From Coriolopsis trogii (taxonomy: Eukaryota > Basidiomycota > Agaricomycetes > Polyporales > Polyporaceae), in assembly GCA_020543525.1 (NCBI GenBank), contig JAHYIO010000037.1:1550001-1614000 (forward strand): a DNA stretch of 64,000 nucleotides. The letters run 5' to 3'. Of this stretch, positions 14,707 through 25,892 are shown piece after piece. The notes beneath the pieces were generated by a model. That model searched no databases. It was given only the letters and a program-made list of their open reading frames with translations, and was not told the origin of the DNA. The translations under genes were made by a program, and so were the position numbers. The number at the start of each line of letters is the position of its first letter. The stretch's first letter is position 1.

Positions 14707-17700
14707 ATGGCTCGCAAAACATCACCTCAGCAAAAGGCACACTCAATGGCCAACCTTGCAAGACTACACAGAACAAAGAAGACCCACAATAAGGAGAACT
14801 GTCCACCACCCGGACCAGCACGTACGTCGTATCGGTACTATCCCAGCAAGTCCTCACCATCATTCAGAAGCTCCACAATCACCCCATAAGCCCCACCCAA
14901 ACACACGCCGTGCTGAGACCGAGGGACAGAGGAAAATTGCTGCTGAACGAAAGAAGTATGAAGCCGCAAAAAGAGATCTCAAGAATGCTCTACGACGCGA
15001 ACGTCGGATGCGGAAGAAGAATGCCGACTTGCAAGAGGAGTGCGACAGACTGGTCACGAACATGGATCAGCAAGCACACACAAGTGAAGCAATGCTCATA
15101 GATATACAAACTCACCTTGCGGACCAGCAGGCTAGGAATGACACACTCCGCAATCACCTACACGCCGCACAGCTCACCGCAAGCCAAGCTGCTGAAGATA
15201 CACAAAAAGCATGGGCGTGGGCAGCTGATGAAGTTCACATTGCAAGAGAAGAAGCTCGTACCCATGTCCAGGCAGCCAACAGTCGAGCGGCGGACCTTGT
15301 GCGACTTGCACGCTCTCAGGCAGTGGCGGATGTTCGTGCTGCTACCGAAGAGGCTGCCTCTGAAGCTGCCGGACGGGTGCAGCAGGCTCAGGAGTATGCC
15401 CGGATTGTTGTCAAGGGAGTACAGGATGAGGCGGAACGACGGGTGGCAAAGGCTGCAGAGGAAGGCCAACAGAGAGCAGCAATGTGTGTGAAGGAGGCGG
15501 AGAGCGAGGCGAGGGCAATGCTCGAGGCAGAGCAACAGCGTGCGGCTGCACACCTCCATGCTGTCGAGGTACAAGCTTCCCAGCTTCTTCGTGAAGCGCA
15601 AGACCGCATGGCCGATGCCCTACGTGTGGCAGAGGCCCGAGCCCAAGCCTCGATTGATGCTGCGAGGGAAGAGGCAGCCTCCCATCTTGATGAGATGATG
15701 GCCGTGGCTTCAAAAGCTACTGAAACCCGTGTACAGCAAACTCGGTCCGAGGCTACAACACTCTTGCTCAGTGCTCATTCCGAGGCGGAAGAGCGCGTAC
15801 ATCTTATACAAGTGCATGCAGAGAGAGTCGCTGCGGAACAAATCAACGCTGCGGAGGAGGAAGCAACCCGACTCCTTCATGCAGTCTTGTTACAAGCCGC
15901 AGGCGACGTGCGCAGAGCCGAGAACAATGCAGACTATCACAAGAAGAGGGCCAAGGAAGATGCAGCGGCACGGGAGGAAGTCCACAAACATGATCTGGAG
16001 AAGGCAGTTGCAGAGGAGCGTGCGAAGGGTGAGGCAAGGGTGGTGGAGGTGGAAATGGCGGCCGAGGAGCGTCTGTGTAGGCTCGAGGATCACTTTCAAG
16101 CCGCTCTTGAAGAGGCTCAGAAAGACGTGATGCAGGCGCGTCGTACGGCTGCCTCCCAGACCATGGTCAACAGCGCAATGGAGGAGGAGTTCCAGGATTG
16201 TCTTGATGAAGCCATACGACGTTCGGATGCCCTACAACAGCGCGTTGCGAAGCTCCAACAGACCAACGAAGCTCTGCGTAAGAGAGTCGAACGCTTTCCA
16301 GGACAGAAGTCACGCGCGGTCTCCGAGGCTCTCCACACAGCAGAGGAGAACCAGATCAGTTCACATATCCTGAAATTGAAGGAGAACGGCGTCATACCTG
16401 ATTCAACACGCGCCCTAATTCGGGACATGATCGCACTCGGTGTCAAAGTCAGTCAAGTCCGCGCTATCATGGAACTCATCACACAAGCGGCCGGGATAGC
16501 TGTCGAAGGCAGCATCAGTGAGCGGTCGGTTTCGCGGATAATCGGGGAGGGATACCTTGCTGCCATGATGCAGATTGTGGAAGAGGTTGAGCGTGCTGAT
16601 GGTATGCGTGACCTGCACCAGTGTGGGCGACCAACGGCTGACTTCGTACTCTTATAGCTCTGTGCGGTAGCAGCGACGGGACCTCTCATCGTCACATATC
16701 TTACGATGCCCGGCATGTCGAGATTATAACTGGTGAAACACATGAGCGTCGCACCCTGGGGATCACAGCCGCTGTCAACCACACAAGCGAAACTCAATTC
16801 TGTGGGTGGATGGACGTTATCTCAAATTTCTATGCTGTATACAATGCCAGTCCGCGCGGGATCCGGCAGCCAGCAGATCCCCGAACTTTTGCTATCAAAA
16901 CTGTCGGGATGCTGACCGACCATGCCAAGGATCAGAAGAAACTCGTACGCCTCATACAAGAGTGGAAACGGACCTGCGATTGTGAAGTCCGTGGGGAGAA
17001 GGACAAATCATCCATACCTCTGCCTGAGCTCCTTCTGATTATCGCTGAGGAGACGAACACTGCCGTGGAACGTGCAGGTGGCGCAGACGCATGGGCACAG
17101 CTGAACCCTGAAGAGCTGTCAGGCAAACACCTGGAAATCGGACGTTCAGTCATTCTCCGGATTGGCGAAACAAGCTTCCAAGCCTTACCTGAGGAGGAGC
17201 GCGAGCTTGCAGACTTGTTCGTCCATGCGGGGTGTTGCATGCACAAGGAACTCAACGCTATGAAGGGCGGGTACAACCGGCTACAGGACTACTGGAAGTC
17301 GAGCGGGGTCCCTGGGCCGTGCTTGCTCATGAACAGAGACAACGATGATGCTGCGCGGTCCGGTGGATCAGCCTCTGTCCAGGCTCACAAGAAGTCAGTA
17401 GGAGGTGCTGTGAAGTTAACAGACCTGGCCGGCGCCCTGTTTCGACACAAAGATGACAAGAAGGGTCAGCAAGACTCATTCCGCTACTACTTCGAGGGCG
17501 CAGTGGGACGACTATTCACCTTTCCTGACACTAGCAACACTCGCTTTGGCTCTCATGGAGATGCCGCCTCAGTTCTCATCACATACCTCCCCCTTGTCGT
17601 CGACTTCCTTGAACAGGTTCGCAACAAAAAGAACAGCGGCTGTTGGAACCATCTTGAGCAAAACGTCTACAAGGGTTTACAAGATCAGGCTACACTCACG

Positions 17701-18723
17701 GAGCTTTGTGTACTATCGCTCTACTCGCAGGCGGTTGGCCATCCATACATGGCTGAAGTTCGCCGGCCTGACCAGCCCAACCACATCAGCCTGGGGCAAT
17801 TCCATGACCGGTTGAAAGCCCACATTCAGACACTGATCGCTGACCCTGACTTGCTGCTCGGACCTGAAGCCACCTTCGTCAGCGCTAGCCTTGACGGTCG
17901 AGAGTGGAACCGCCCGGAAGCGTTCATTGCCATACAGAAGTTGGCTCCGTTCTTACCGCACATCCGTGGTTGCCTGGTCGCATTCTTGAATGGTGCCTTG
18001 GAGACCTGGGAACGATTTGCGGCCGAATTTGCTCCCGGAGGAGTCATCGCAGAGCTCTCTGACGCGCAGCGCAGCCTTGTGTATATGGCAGCTACCAACG
18101 ATGCGAACGAGGGCGCCCTTGGATCCTTCCGAGTCGGGACAAGACATGCTACAAACATGGCTCTGGGTCAGTGGAATGCTAGGGAGATGTACAAGAAGAA
18201 CGGCACCGGGACATACATGGCTTCTCTCGACCCTGCAATGCTCAAGTACCTCCGTGCTAAGTACAGACTTGTTGATGGGAGTGGTGTTGAAAAGGAAAGG
18301 CGAAGGGTGATTGCGACGGCGGCGGCGGAAGCGGCAGAGACTCGACGGGTTCAACGGCACGCACGCACGGAGAGGGTAGCTTCACGTCTTCAAGTTCTGC
18401 GCAAGACCGTACCGATCCTCGACATCAGCAAATTCGACACACTCATCGTGAAAGACTTACGCGTACAACTGTCTTGGCATCGTCAATGGGTAGACACAGG
18501 CCCTCATGCGGAGAGAGCCATCCGGCCAGCAAAGAACAGACAGGAGGTTCTGAAAGAGCTTGCAGACGCTGTTAGCCGATACAATGGGTCCAGTGAATTA
18601 CAAGAACGTACCAGGGGCGTGTTGGAAAAGTACGATCGGTCCATTGGCGTTCAGCGGCCTGCGGAGGGTGAGGTGGTGGTGGATTGGGAGGAGGAAGACG
18701 ACGACGAAGATTGGTTCGACTAG
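14707..18723 (+). CDS. Transposon-encoded coiled-coil/transposase-like protein
   Basis: Exons 14707-14821, 14868-16601 and 16658-18723 join in frame to 1304 aa. The N-terminal region (MARKTSPQQKAHSMAN) is basic. Then follows a long Ala/Glu-rich coiled coil of about 400 residues (for example EAASEAAGRVQQAQEYAR), and a helical segment HILKLKENGVIPDSTRALIR. The C-terminal 700 residues carry motifs I know from many repeated Agaricomycete proteins: SSDGTSHRHISYDARHV, AVNHTSETQFCGWMD, TDHAKDQKKLVRLI, FVHAGCCMHKELNAMKGG and ATNDANEGALGSFR. Three acidic residues in DGTS, DQKK and NEGALG could form a DDE triad, which is inference only. Placement alone between perfect TIRs makes it the likely transposase. 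It has no frameshift or internal stop, so it may be functional. The start at 14707 was chosen over the earlier in-frame codon because splicing from it removes a non-conserved leader. Confidence 0.8.
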
Positions 18724-19120
18724 GGGGCGGTTCGGATTATGGCATGTGGGAAGCGTGAGGTGATAGGTGACAGCATGTACGGAATGGAAGCTTCTTACCT
18801 CTCGATTAGGTCCTGGTGACTCACTACGTACCTCCTGTCATTGTGACTTTGAATTCTGACTCGTTCTGGGTGAACCGGTCAAGTACCATTGAAGGACCGT
18901 TGAACACGCTCGGACTCTGGATCGGCTATGATTGCGATCAAGCACGAGTCGCGTAGATGAAAGCAAGGTACAAAGCTGTGCACCAGCCTCGACCGAGAAA
19001 TCTGAGGCGCTGGGCAGTAATCTAATCGTCTCGTAGATAGATAATCGCAATCAGCGAGATAACAGTAATCTACTGGCTGACATAAGAAATATACCTCGCA
19101 TCACTCGGACATCGGCTAGT
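18724..19120. other. 3' non-coding part of the transposon
   Basis: Between the transposase stop and the right terminal repeat I see no reading frame or structural RNA. Base composition drops to ordinary intergenic levels. Confidence 0.6.
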
Positions 19121-19586
19121 GGGCGCTGCCTCCCCCCACTCGCTGCACGACACGACACGCACGGCGCTTCACAAGTCGAGTTCAGACTCAGCAGCATAGC
19201 CACAATGCGCGGGCGGCTGCTCCTTTGTGCGTGCACAGGAAATCGCGCACTCGACTCGCTCTCTCTCGCCTCTCAATCTCTGCTGGTAGAGCTTCCGTAG
19301 TGTATTAAGACGGCTTTGCTCGCGCTAACAGAGCGGAACCCTTGGTGAGATCTGAGGAAAATTTTCCCACAAGTGATGAGTCTTGTGACGGGCGAGGTCT
19401 CGAGAGGTCAGATTCAAGAGCTGCGTTGCTCGCTAACGTCCCATACGTACAGGATCAGAACATATACTACTACGAAACAAGACTGAGACAGCATCAGGGA
19501 AAGTCCCCCTTGCTGATTTTCGCTAATAGACGTTAATAGGCGCTAATAGTTGCGTTTTCCGAGTTAACGCTATTGAGCTTACCCCT

Positions 19587-21564
19587 TTGCTAATTTACTA
19601 TGATAAGTCAAGTGTTTTCGCTGCATTAACCCACAATAGACGTTCGTGTTCATACTGTTGACTGAGAACAGGACACACTTGATACCAAGAAATCATATAT
19701 ATTGAAGACAGCGTACTATACAACACGATACATGTGCTATAGACGTATATTGGGGAAGCTCAGGAGCCATCGGCCCGGAGTGTAGGACGGAAGTATAATG
19801 GAGCTTGGAGGGGAGGTGAAAAATGTGTGCCGATGTCCTCCGAGTCACTGCACAAGCACACAAGCGTATATGGTCGGGGAGCAGACGGAGATGTGGATGG
19901 AGTAAAGATGAAGCATATACGTACTTACCAATGTTCAGACCGGAGTTCTAACCAAAAATGCAACAACACTGAGCTCTGCCCTGCTAAAGAGACCAAGACT
20001 AATCGCCGGCAGGCGTACAACTGAAGGATGTAGAGGTGAGTACCATGCATGCTCAGAAGAATATCCCACTTACTCACCTGATGCATTGACTGTATGGTCA
20101 TGAAGGAAACTGCAGGCGGAGCAGGACTGTCAGTGATGCATTGCGGATGTTGTATGTAGTAGGACATACTGATGTATGGACGCAAGCACTCCTTCGTCTC
20201 CCGCGCACCCCCTCGCACCCCCCGCCAGTCTCCGTGCACAGGACAGGTGATGGTGGCGGCGAAGCTCACATTCAGCTGATGCACCGCATATGGTCTGCTG
20301 CACGAGGCGCGGGTGTATGACTGCCTGCCGCAGCACACGCAGGAGGAGTGGTACCCCTCCCTCTCGTGCTGCCCCCCCCCCCCCCCCCGGCTCCCCTAGG
20401 CCGGTGTACGCCGGATGGACCGCATGCGCAAGGGGCAGCGCATCCGACTACACAAAGTTGACGACCCCGCCCCACTCCCGGGTGCGAAGCATGAGCGCAT
20501 GCCAGAGCGGGAACTTGGACCGCTCCGGGTACACGGGGTGGGATGGCGCGCAGTGGGTGTGTAGGAGCACGTATGCGGTGTGATGGCACGCGGTGCCCGC
20601 GAGAGGTGAGTGGGCCGAGGACAAGGATGTGGATGGAACGGTCGGAATCCGAGGGTGTGAGGTGTTTGAGTGAGGGCGTTGTGCGTGGTAGTACTTGGGA
20701 TTCGAGCAGTGTACGCACCTTCGGGAGAGTTGCAGGGACGTGACTGGACCGGGGATGTGAAGTCATGGCTCAAGGACTCACGGAGCGGTGTCTGTTGCGA
20801 AGGCGAACGTCGCGGGGATTAGGATGGCCAGACAGCGTGAAAGCAGAGCATATAGGCAGGGCAAGGACAGTGCCTGTACAGTTTCCAGGATGTGGATGAA
20901 GTTCAAGAGCGGGCAAGGAAAGGAGTGGGGAGGGATGCGTCATCACCAGTGCGGAGTTTGAAGTGTTCGGATGTTGCCGGTCGTGCATGCTCAGCCCGGA
21001 GACTCCACACGGCTTGCAGAGGATTACTCGCTCACTGACCTCCTCTCTCGATGTTTCTATGTCTCCAGCCGACAGTCTTGTGCCTATTACTGTACCAATG
21101 CGGCCCCGAGAGGATGTGGCTGTGGACCTTGATGACGAGGTCACTCTATTGCACTTTGGCAGCATCGAATACCTCCACGTCGTGTCCGACCTCAACGATG
21201 ACCCTCGGCTGCGGTTGGCATGTATCTGCGGGCGCGGGATGTCGGTGTGTTGCCCACCTTCGACCTGCCTCTCGAGCTCGTCTCGATCTGGGCAGAATCA
21301 TGAATATCAAGGTACGATTCTCTCTTTTCATGTCCGTGCTAACTCGTCTGCATCCGTACATGTATCAACTGTGACGGCGCTTCTAGTCAGCTGTCTCAGT
21401 AGTTCCTGCAGGTGGGTGCCGGCATGCGCCATTCAATGGTCAGAGTAGGACGATGCGCACATGTATTACAGTACTGATATATAGTTGGATATGGCTCCGT
21501 GATAAGCAATAAGAGCATCAGACTTTCTGATTTTTCTGTCCATTTTCTCTGTTTACAGGTGTGT
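19587..21564. other. Repeat-rich spacer with decayed coding fragments
   Basis: A 2-kb stretch with no intact gene. It contains a homopolymer run of about 18 C at 20373-20390. A minus-strand open fragment near 20455-20590 reads like protein (YVLLHTHCAPSHPVYPER, then FPLWHALMLR) before a stop. A plus-strand fragment near 21060-21290 is also open (RPREDVAVDLDDEVTLL). Neither can be extended into a gene. They look like remnants of decayed genes or transposons, and I cannot name the family. Confidence 0.5.
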
Positions 21565-21966
21565 GCAGGCTCGAGCCACAGAATAGCGAGCGGTGAGCGG
21601 ATGAATCTCGAATATTCCCCGAGTAGCGCTAATTTGGCGCTAATTCGCAGGGGGGAGATTTCCTGATGAGCGTCACGGGCCTTGCCCGTGACAAGTCTGG
21701 TGCGCGTGAGGAGAGACTCCGCTACGCTGGCTGCTTTGCCCTCTGCGCGCGTATACCTAATGTGGAGCTGGGTGCAGTCTGCCAAATTGTCAAGCGCGGT
21801 CTCAATACTTGAGAAGACGAATGAACACAGTGCAGTCGAGCGGGCGGGACGTCGACGCGACGCGCGCGCAGGAGCCGCCCGCGCGTTGTGGCTGTGCTGC
21901 TGAGTCTGAACTCGACTTGTGAAGCGCCGTGCGTGTCGTGTCGTGCAGCGAGAATTGAGCACCCCT
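21565..21966. repeat. Short inverted-repeat element, copy B (unoccupied transposon site)
   Basis: Read on the minus strand from 21966, this matches copy A: TAGGGGTGCTCAATTCTCG, then the CACGACACGACACGCACGG block and on through about 90 nearly identical bases. Beyond that similarity is patchy but recognisable, for example CATCAGGAAATC against CATCAGGGAAAGTC. It preserves the site used by the 5.08-kb transposon in copy A. Its end lies seven bases from the ATG of the next gene, so it forms that gene's immediate 5' region. Confidence 0.72.
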
Positions 21967-21972
21967 ACTTGC

Positions 21973-23528
21973 ATGAACTCAGTACCTCGTCGCTCTGTTC
22001 TACGCTTCACCTTCGTTGCTCGTTCGCCGTTATGTACACCCCGCACCCGCACCCGCACCCGTACGTTTGCGCAGAATGCGGCCCACGATGACACAAAGCC
22101 GGATCACTCCGCCAGCTCCAAGTTGTTCGAAGATGCCGCGCAGGAGGAAGCTGAAGAGGCCGAAGCTGCTCGAAAATCTTCTGTCGTCTCCATGCTAGAG
22201 AGCCAGAACGAGAACTGGACGGGAGATGAGCCTATGCAGCACGCCGTACTCCGCATGCTCGTCGACAAATACAAGCCTCTCAGGGGCGGGCCTATCCGGA
22301 GTGCCGACGAGAAGCTGAAGAAAGCACCGCCCGAGGTTCGTACACGGAACTCTTCTGGTGACCTAGTAGAGGAAGAGAGCTTTGTATCGACGCTAGCGAG
22401 TGATCTGGAGGCGGAGGAGCCTGTTCGCCGTTACGCTCCCGGAGAACCCATCCTTCCTGGTATTCCGGGGCATCAGCCATGGCATACGACATTTACCGTC
22501 CCCTCGCATGCAACGTCGAGCGTCCGCTATGGAAACATACCTCCTCCCAAACCTTTTCAGGCAAGCTCTACATCTCCCCTGCCACTCGATGACAAGGCTC
22601 GGCGCAAAGAAAGGGAGACGCAGAAGCGCATGCAGCAGGGCGTCAGGCTATCTCGTGCCAGGGAGTCCACGCTTGACTATCGGCTTGGGATCAAGGGTGA
22701 AGCAGTTGAGCAGTTCCGAAGACCGAACCCTGTATCCATGAAGGGTTGGGCAAGCCTTGTGGAGGACCGAATAGAGGTACGTGGCTGGTTCACCTGCAGA
22801 AGGGATATATGCTCACAGACGAGTAGAAAGCTCGCCTCGCAGGACACTTTAACAACGTGAAGGGGCGAGGCAAGCCCATAACCCGGACTGCTGAGGATAA
22901 GAATCCTTTCATCGGAAGAGAAGAGTTCCTCATGAATCGCATTGTGCAGCGTCAGGGTGCTGCACCACCTTGGGTCGAGATTCAAGGAGGTGGGCTGGTT
23001 GATATCTCCGAGCCTTGAGTGATGCTCAACGTTGAACTGATGTCAGAGCTCGAGACCGCGCTGAACACATTCCGAGAGGTCGTCAAGCAATCTTGGACAA
23101 GGCGTGCACTGAGGACGCTTACAGCGATGCATCCTGCATCCCTTCTACCGAAACTCACGCTAGCAGAGGTCACTGCCATGCGCGATCCAGAATGGGAGAA
23201 CAAGGAGCGTGGCTATCACGATACTGCGATCGAAGAGCTCAACTCGCTCGTCCGCAAATACAACGGGCTTGCGCCTTATGCTGTCCGCCGTGCGTATTAT
23301 ATGCGCTCGACCGAGCTGGAGCGAATGTACCAGGAAGCAGGAGAGGACATTCTGCAAGGCCTTGCGGAGCGCGCTCGAGAAGGCTATAGTTCTCGTCCGC
23401 GACGAGGCACTTTGATCGGGGAGGACGAGGATTCGAATGGAGGGGGAGGTCAGGGAGGAGCCAGCTGGGGAGCGTTTGGGTTGCGGGAGATGTTCAAAGA
23501 GATGGTGGCTGCAATCAGGGGCCGATAG
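21973..23528 (+). CDS. DNAJC28-like DUF1992 protein, probably mitochondrial
   Basis: Exons 21973-22776, 22827-22989 and 23047-23528 give 482 aa. The diagnostic DUF1992 (DnaJ homologue subfamily C member 28 conserved) block spans the first splice site: SLVEDRIEKARLAGHFNN, then GRGKPITRTAEDKNPF and FLMNRIVQRQGAAPPWVE. Human DNAJC28 is a mitochondrial/Golgi-associated J-protein relative; fungal versions, like this one, lack a visible J domain. The N-terminus (MNSVPRRSVLRFTFVARS, then a run of Arg-Thr) has no acidic residue for about 40 positions, as expected of a mitochondrial presequence. The C-terminus continues with a helical domain (LETALNTFREVVKQSW onward). The start codon lies just inside the edge of repeat copy B. 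Confidence 0.88.
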
Positions 23529-24340
23529 GGCCGACTGGGAGTGGCCGGTAGACGTGAACGCACGAATGGGCGTGTCATCCGTGCGTCTTGGGAGACGGGT
23601 TGCTGTCTTCGTCTTCTCACTAGACTCGGAGATGTTGCTGTTGTAGCGCTAGACATTGTATCGGTTTCCTGCACTCGTGTATTCACGCAAGCCTGGCCAG
23701 CTGGATTCGTGGATTTCGACGCCTCTCTGACGGTACTCTATCATCTTCGACATGCACGGCGGATGCGTCCGCACACACATGGCCACCACGCGTCCGCCGT
23801 CACTTCAATCATCGTATCGAGATGCTGCTAAGTGGGACTCACCATCCTGTCCGGTGAGTACCTCGTTCAGCCCGTCCGAGTCTTCCATTGATCATCGCGT
23901 TCGCACCGTGGACAGGGTGGGCTGATGCCGCACGGTTTCGGTGCGTGCTCTGACGGAAGCTATGGTAGACGCCACGGACCGCCAGTACGTGTCTGATCAC
24001 AGTGTCCGTCGCCCAGCCCATCGACGTTTTCCGTTCTCCGCTCTCCAAACATCGGGTGGGTCAGCCAAACAAATACCCCTCGCGCCTACTGCCCGACGAC
24101 CGCCGCGTTGCGCGACGCGGACAACGCAAGCAGGGCGTGTGAGCGACTGCTCGACGAACAATAGACTGCTCTCGCGCTAGACGGTGACATGACGGTGAAA
24201 GTACAAGGGAGAGTGTGTCGCGATGTATCGCGGCGCTCGCGAGGGACACGCGGGATGCGGAGTCGCGCACGGACGCCAGGGCGGCCTCATGGCTGCCTCG
24301 CGCGGGGCACTAGCGAAGGCGAAGTCCTGCCGGGAACATC
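23529..24340. other. Intergenic region
   Basis: Ordinary spacer between the DUF1992 gene and the promoter of the small conserved gene. The right part is pyrimidine-rich on the plus strand, as is common upstream of highly expressed fungal genes. No gene recognised. Confidence 0.55.
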
Positions 24341-24348
24341 TAATCTCT

Positions 24349-24356
24349 TATAAAAG
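24349..24356 (+). promoter_or_regulatory. Putative TATA box of the 84-aa protein gene
   Basis: TATAAAAG stands about 250 bases before the ATG at 24608 and is followed by a long CT-rich tract, a combination typical of strong basidiomycete promoters. Assignment is by motif and position only. Confidence 0.5.
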
Positions 24357-24607
24357 CCCCCATTTTCCTCGTCCTCCCCTTCATCCGCCTCTTCCTCAAG
24401 AGTCCTCAAGGCCCCCTCGCCATCGCCCCGCCGCCCCTCGCCGTCGCCAACCCCGTTCGCTCGCCCCCCGTCGCGCCTTCCCCCGCGCCTCGCCTCGCCT
24501 CGCTTCCTTCGCGCAACCCGAGCCCTTCACCGTCGTCGGCCTCTCGAAGCACCCCCTCGCTCGCTCGTTTCTACCAGATACAAAACCTCCTCGAAGTGAT
24601 ACACACC

Positions 24608-25218
24608 ATGTCGTCCTACAGCACCGAGCAAGAGATCACGGTACGTCCCCATCGCCCACATCGTGATCAGCCTTCACAGCGGAGACTCACTCGTGTTTTC
24701 CATCTCTTGCATCTTCCTGAACGTTCTCCGCCGTCCCTTCGCGCGCACACAATTGTCTACCCGGATACAATAGCCCGGAGATATCGTCGCCGTCCAGCAT
24801 GCGACTGGTCGGAGAGAAGGTCTCGTCGTAGGCTCCCACATTGACTACGCCGTGCGTACCTGATCCCTCCCGCCCCACTCTTCCGTCCCTGAGCCAAGTC
24901 GGTGACGTATTCGTCTTGGATCCTGACCTCCCTCTCTTGCTCTCAGGGCCGCCAGATCGTCGAGGTCCAGCTCGACCCCGGTGAGGTTTATCACGCGTGG
25001 TGAGTGTGCTTTTCCCGTAGCCCTTCCCCCTCCTTTCCCGCGCGGAGATACCCCAACATTGTTCATGGTCCTGGAACGATCTGTTCATGTCCGCCGACGC
25101 TAACATTTCTTCGCGCGCTGTGCCCAGGTACCCCACCGTGACCCGCGTCCGCCGCACCGTCTCGTACCTCCCTGCGCCCCAGCGCAAGCGCACCATCGAG
25201 CGCACCATCTACTGGTGA
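24608..25218 (+). CDS. Conserved small basic protein, 84 aa
   Basis: Four exons (24608-24640, 24774-24851, 24947-24999, 25128-25218) join in frame to 84 aa, although each is too short to stand out as a reading frame. The protein begins MSSYSTEQEITPGDIVAVQ, continues with GRREGLVVGSHIDYAGRQIV and ends with the basic tail QRKRTIERTIYW. The composition suggests a small beta-rich fold, perhaps SH3- or Tudor-like, followed by a basic helix; this is inference. There is no signal peptide or transmembrane segment. I believe similar uncharacterised proteins occur in polypores, but cannot confirm it here. The strong promoter and the four in-frame splice joins support a real gene. Confidence 0.72.
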
Positions 25219-25892
25219 CCGGCGCGCGCCCTCGCCGCCGTTCTCGCCGCTGCTCTATGCAGCCCTCCCGGACCTGGACTGTATAAATATTGATCTGTAA
25301 CTCGGCACCTGGACCAGGACGCGCACTTGTCATTGACGATCATCTGCCGGGCCCGCGCCCACTGGCCTACGACCTATGATTTCTCCTACTCCTGCTCTGT
25401 TTCAGTTTCTAGCCGTGGGGCTATGCCTTCGGAAGCCTTACCTGTAGATGTAGGAGTATCCCCCGCGACTAGGTCCGCGATTGTGAGATAGCTAGGTTGC
25501 TCCTCGTACGTCTGCGTCAGTGTACAATCCTCGTTCTGCGTTCTTGGATTGTTTCCTTCTCCCTCTCTCACCTCTCTTGTGCGTCCTGCATATGTGTACG
25601 TAGATAGGAACCCGCGACATTCATCACTTCAAGGAACTTCCTGCCTACATGGCCCGCTAAGTTGCCGCCACGAGCAAGAATCTTGCCTGGGCGTATGACG
25701 CCATCTTTCGTACAAGGTCGAGCCCTGGAGAGACAAGATGCGACGAGTTGTCCTCGGAGTAGGGGTGTATGTACAGTTGAGACGCCAAATGGAGTCCCGC
25801 AATCCTTGCAGAGCGGAGAGCGAAATAGCGTATATCATAGTGTAAGCCAATAACAGTTACAGATGCGCAGAGACACGATGTAGAAGCAGACA
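25219..25892. other. Convergent intergenic region
   Basis: Lies between two converging 3' ends. No reading frame with family resemblance and no repeat were noticed. Confidence 0.55.

Larger units (their letters stand above)
14058..19138 (+). mobile_element. 5.08-kb DNA transposon with 18-bp TIRs
   Basis: The ends are perfect 18-bp inverted repeats, TGGGGGGAGGCAGCGCCC, at 14058-14075 and in reverse complement at 19121-19138. A second conserved inverted block, CTAGCCGATGTCC, lies just inside (14087-14099 and 19107-19119). The element is flanked by a 7-bp direct duplication CTCGCTG at 14051-14057 and 19139-19145. An unoccupied version of this site, with a single CTCGCTG between the same flanks, exists on the opposite strand at 21946-21952 inside repeat copy B. 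The element carries one gene, the 1304-aa protein at 14707-18723. The intact reading frame and perfect TIRs suggest recent insertion. A 7-bp duplication is unusual among common superfamilies, so I leave it unassigned. Confidence 0.88.
14036..19586. repeat. Short inverted-repeat element (copy A), split by a transposon
   Basis: The left piece (about 14036-14057) and the right piece (19139 to about 19586) belong to one non-autonomous element interrupted by the 5.08-kb transposon. The left end reads AGGGGTGCTCAATT. The right end, reverse complemented, reads AGGGGTAAGCTCAAT, so the two are imperfect terminal inverted repeats. Copy B at about 21565-21966 is in the opposite orientation and matches the right piece closely over the first 90 or so bases; similarity is patchy beyond that. 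Without the transposon, copy A would be about 470 bp. No coding capacity is seen, and it looks like an old MITE. No convincing target duplication was found. Confidence 0.7.

Noticed and set aside
21919..21972. Upstream extension of the DUF1992 reading frame
   Set aside because: It lies inside repeat copy B; the ATG at 21973 starts a plausible mitochondrial presequence outside the repeat.
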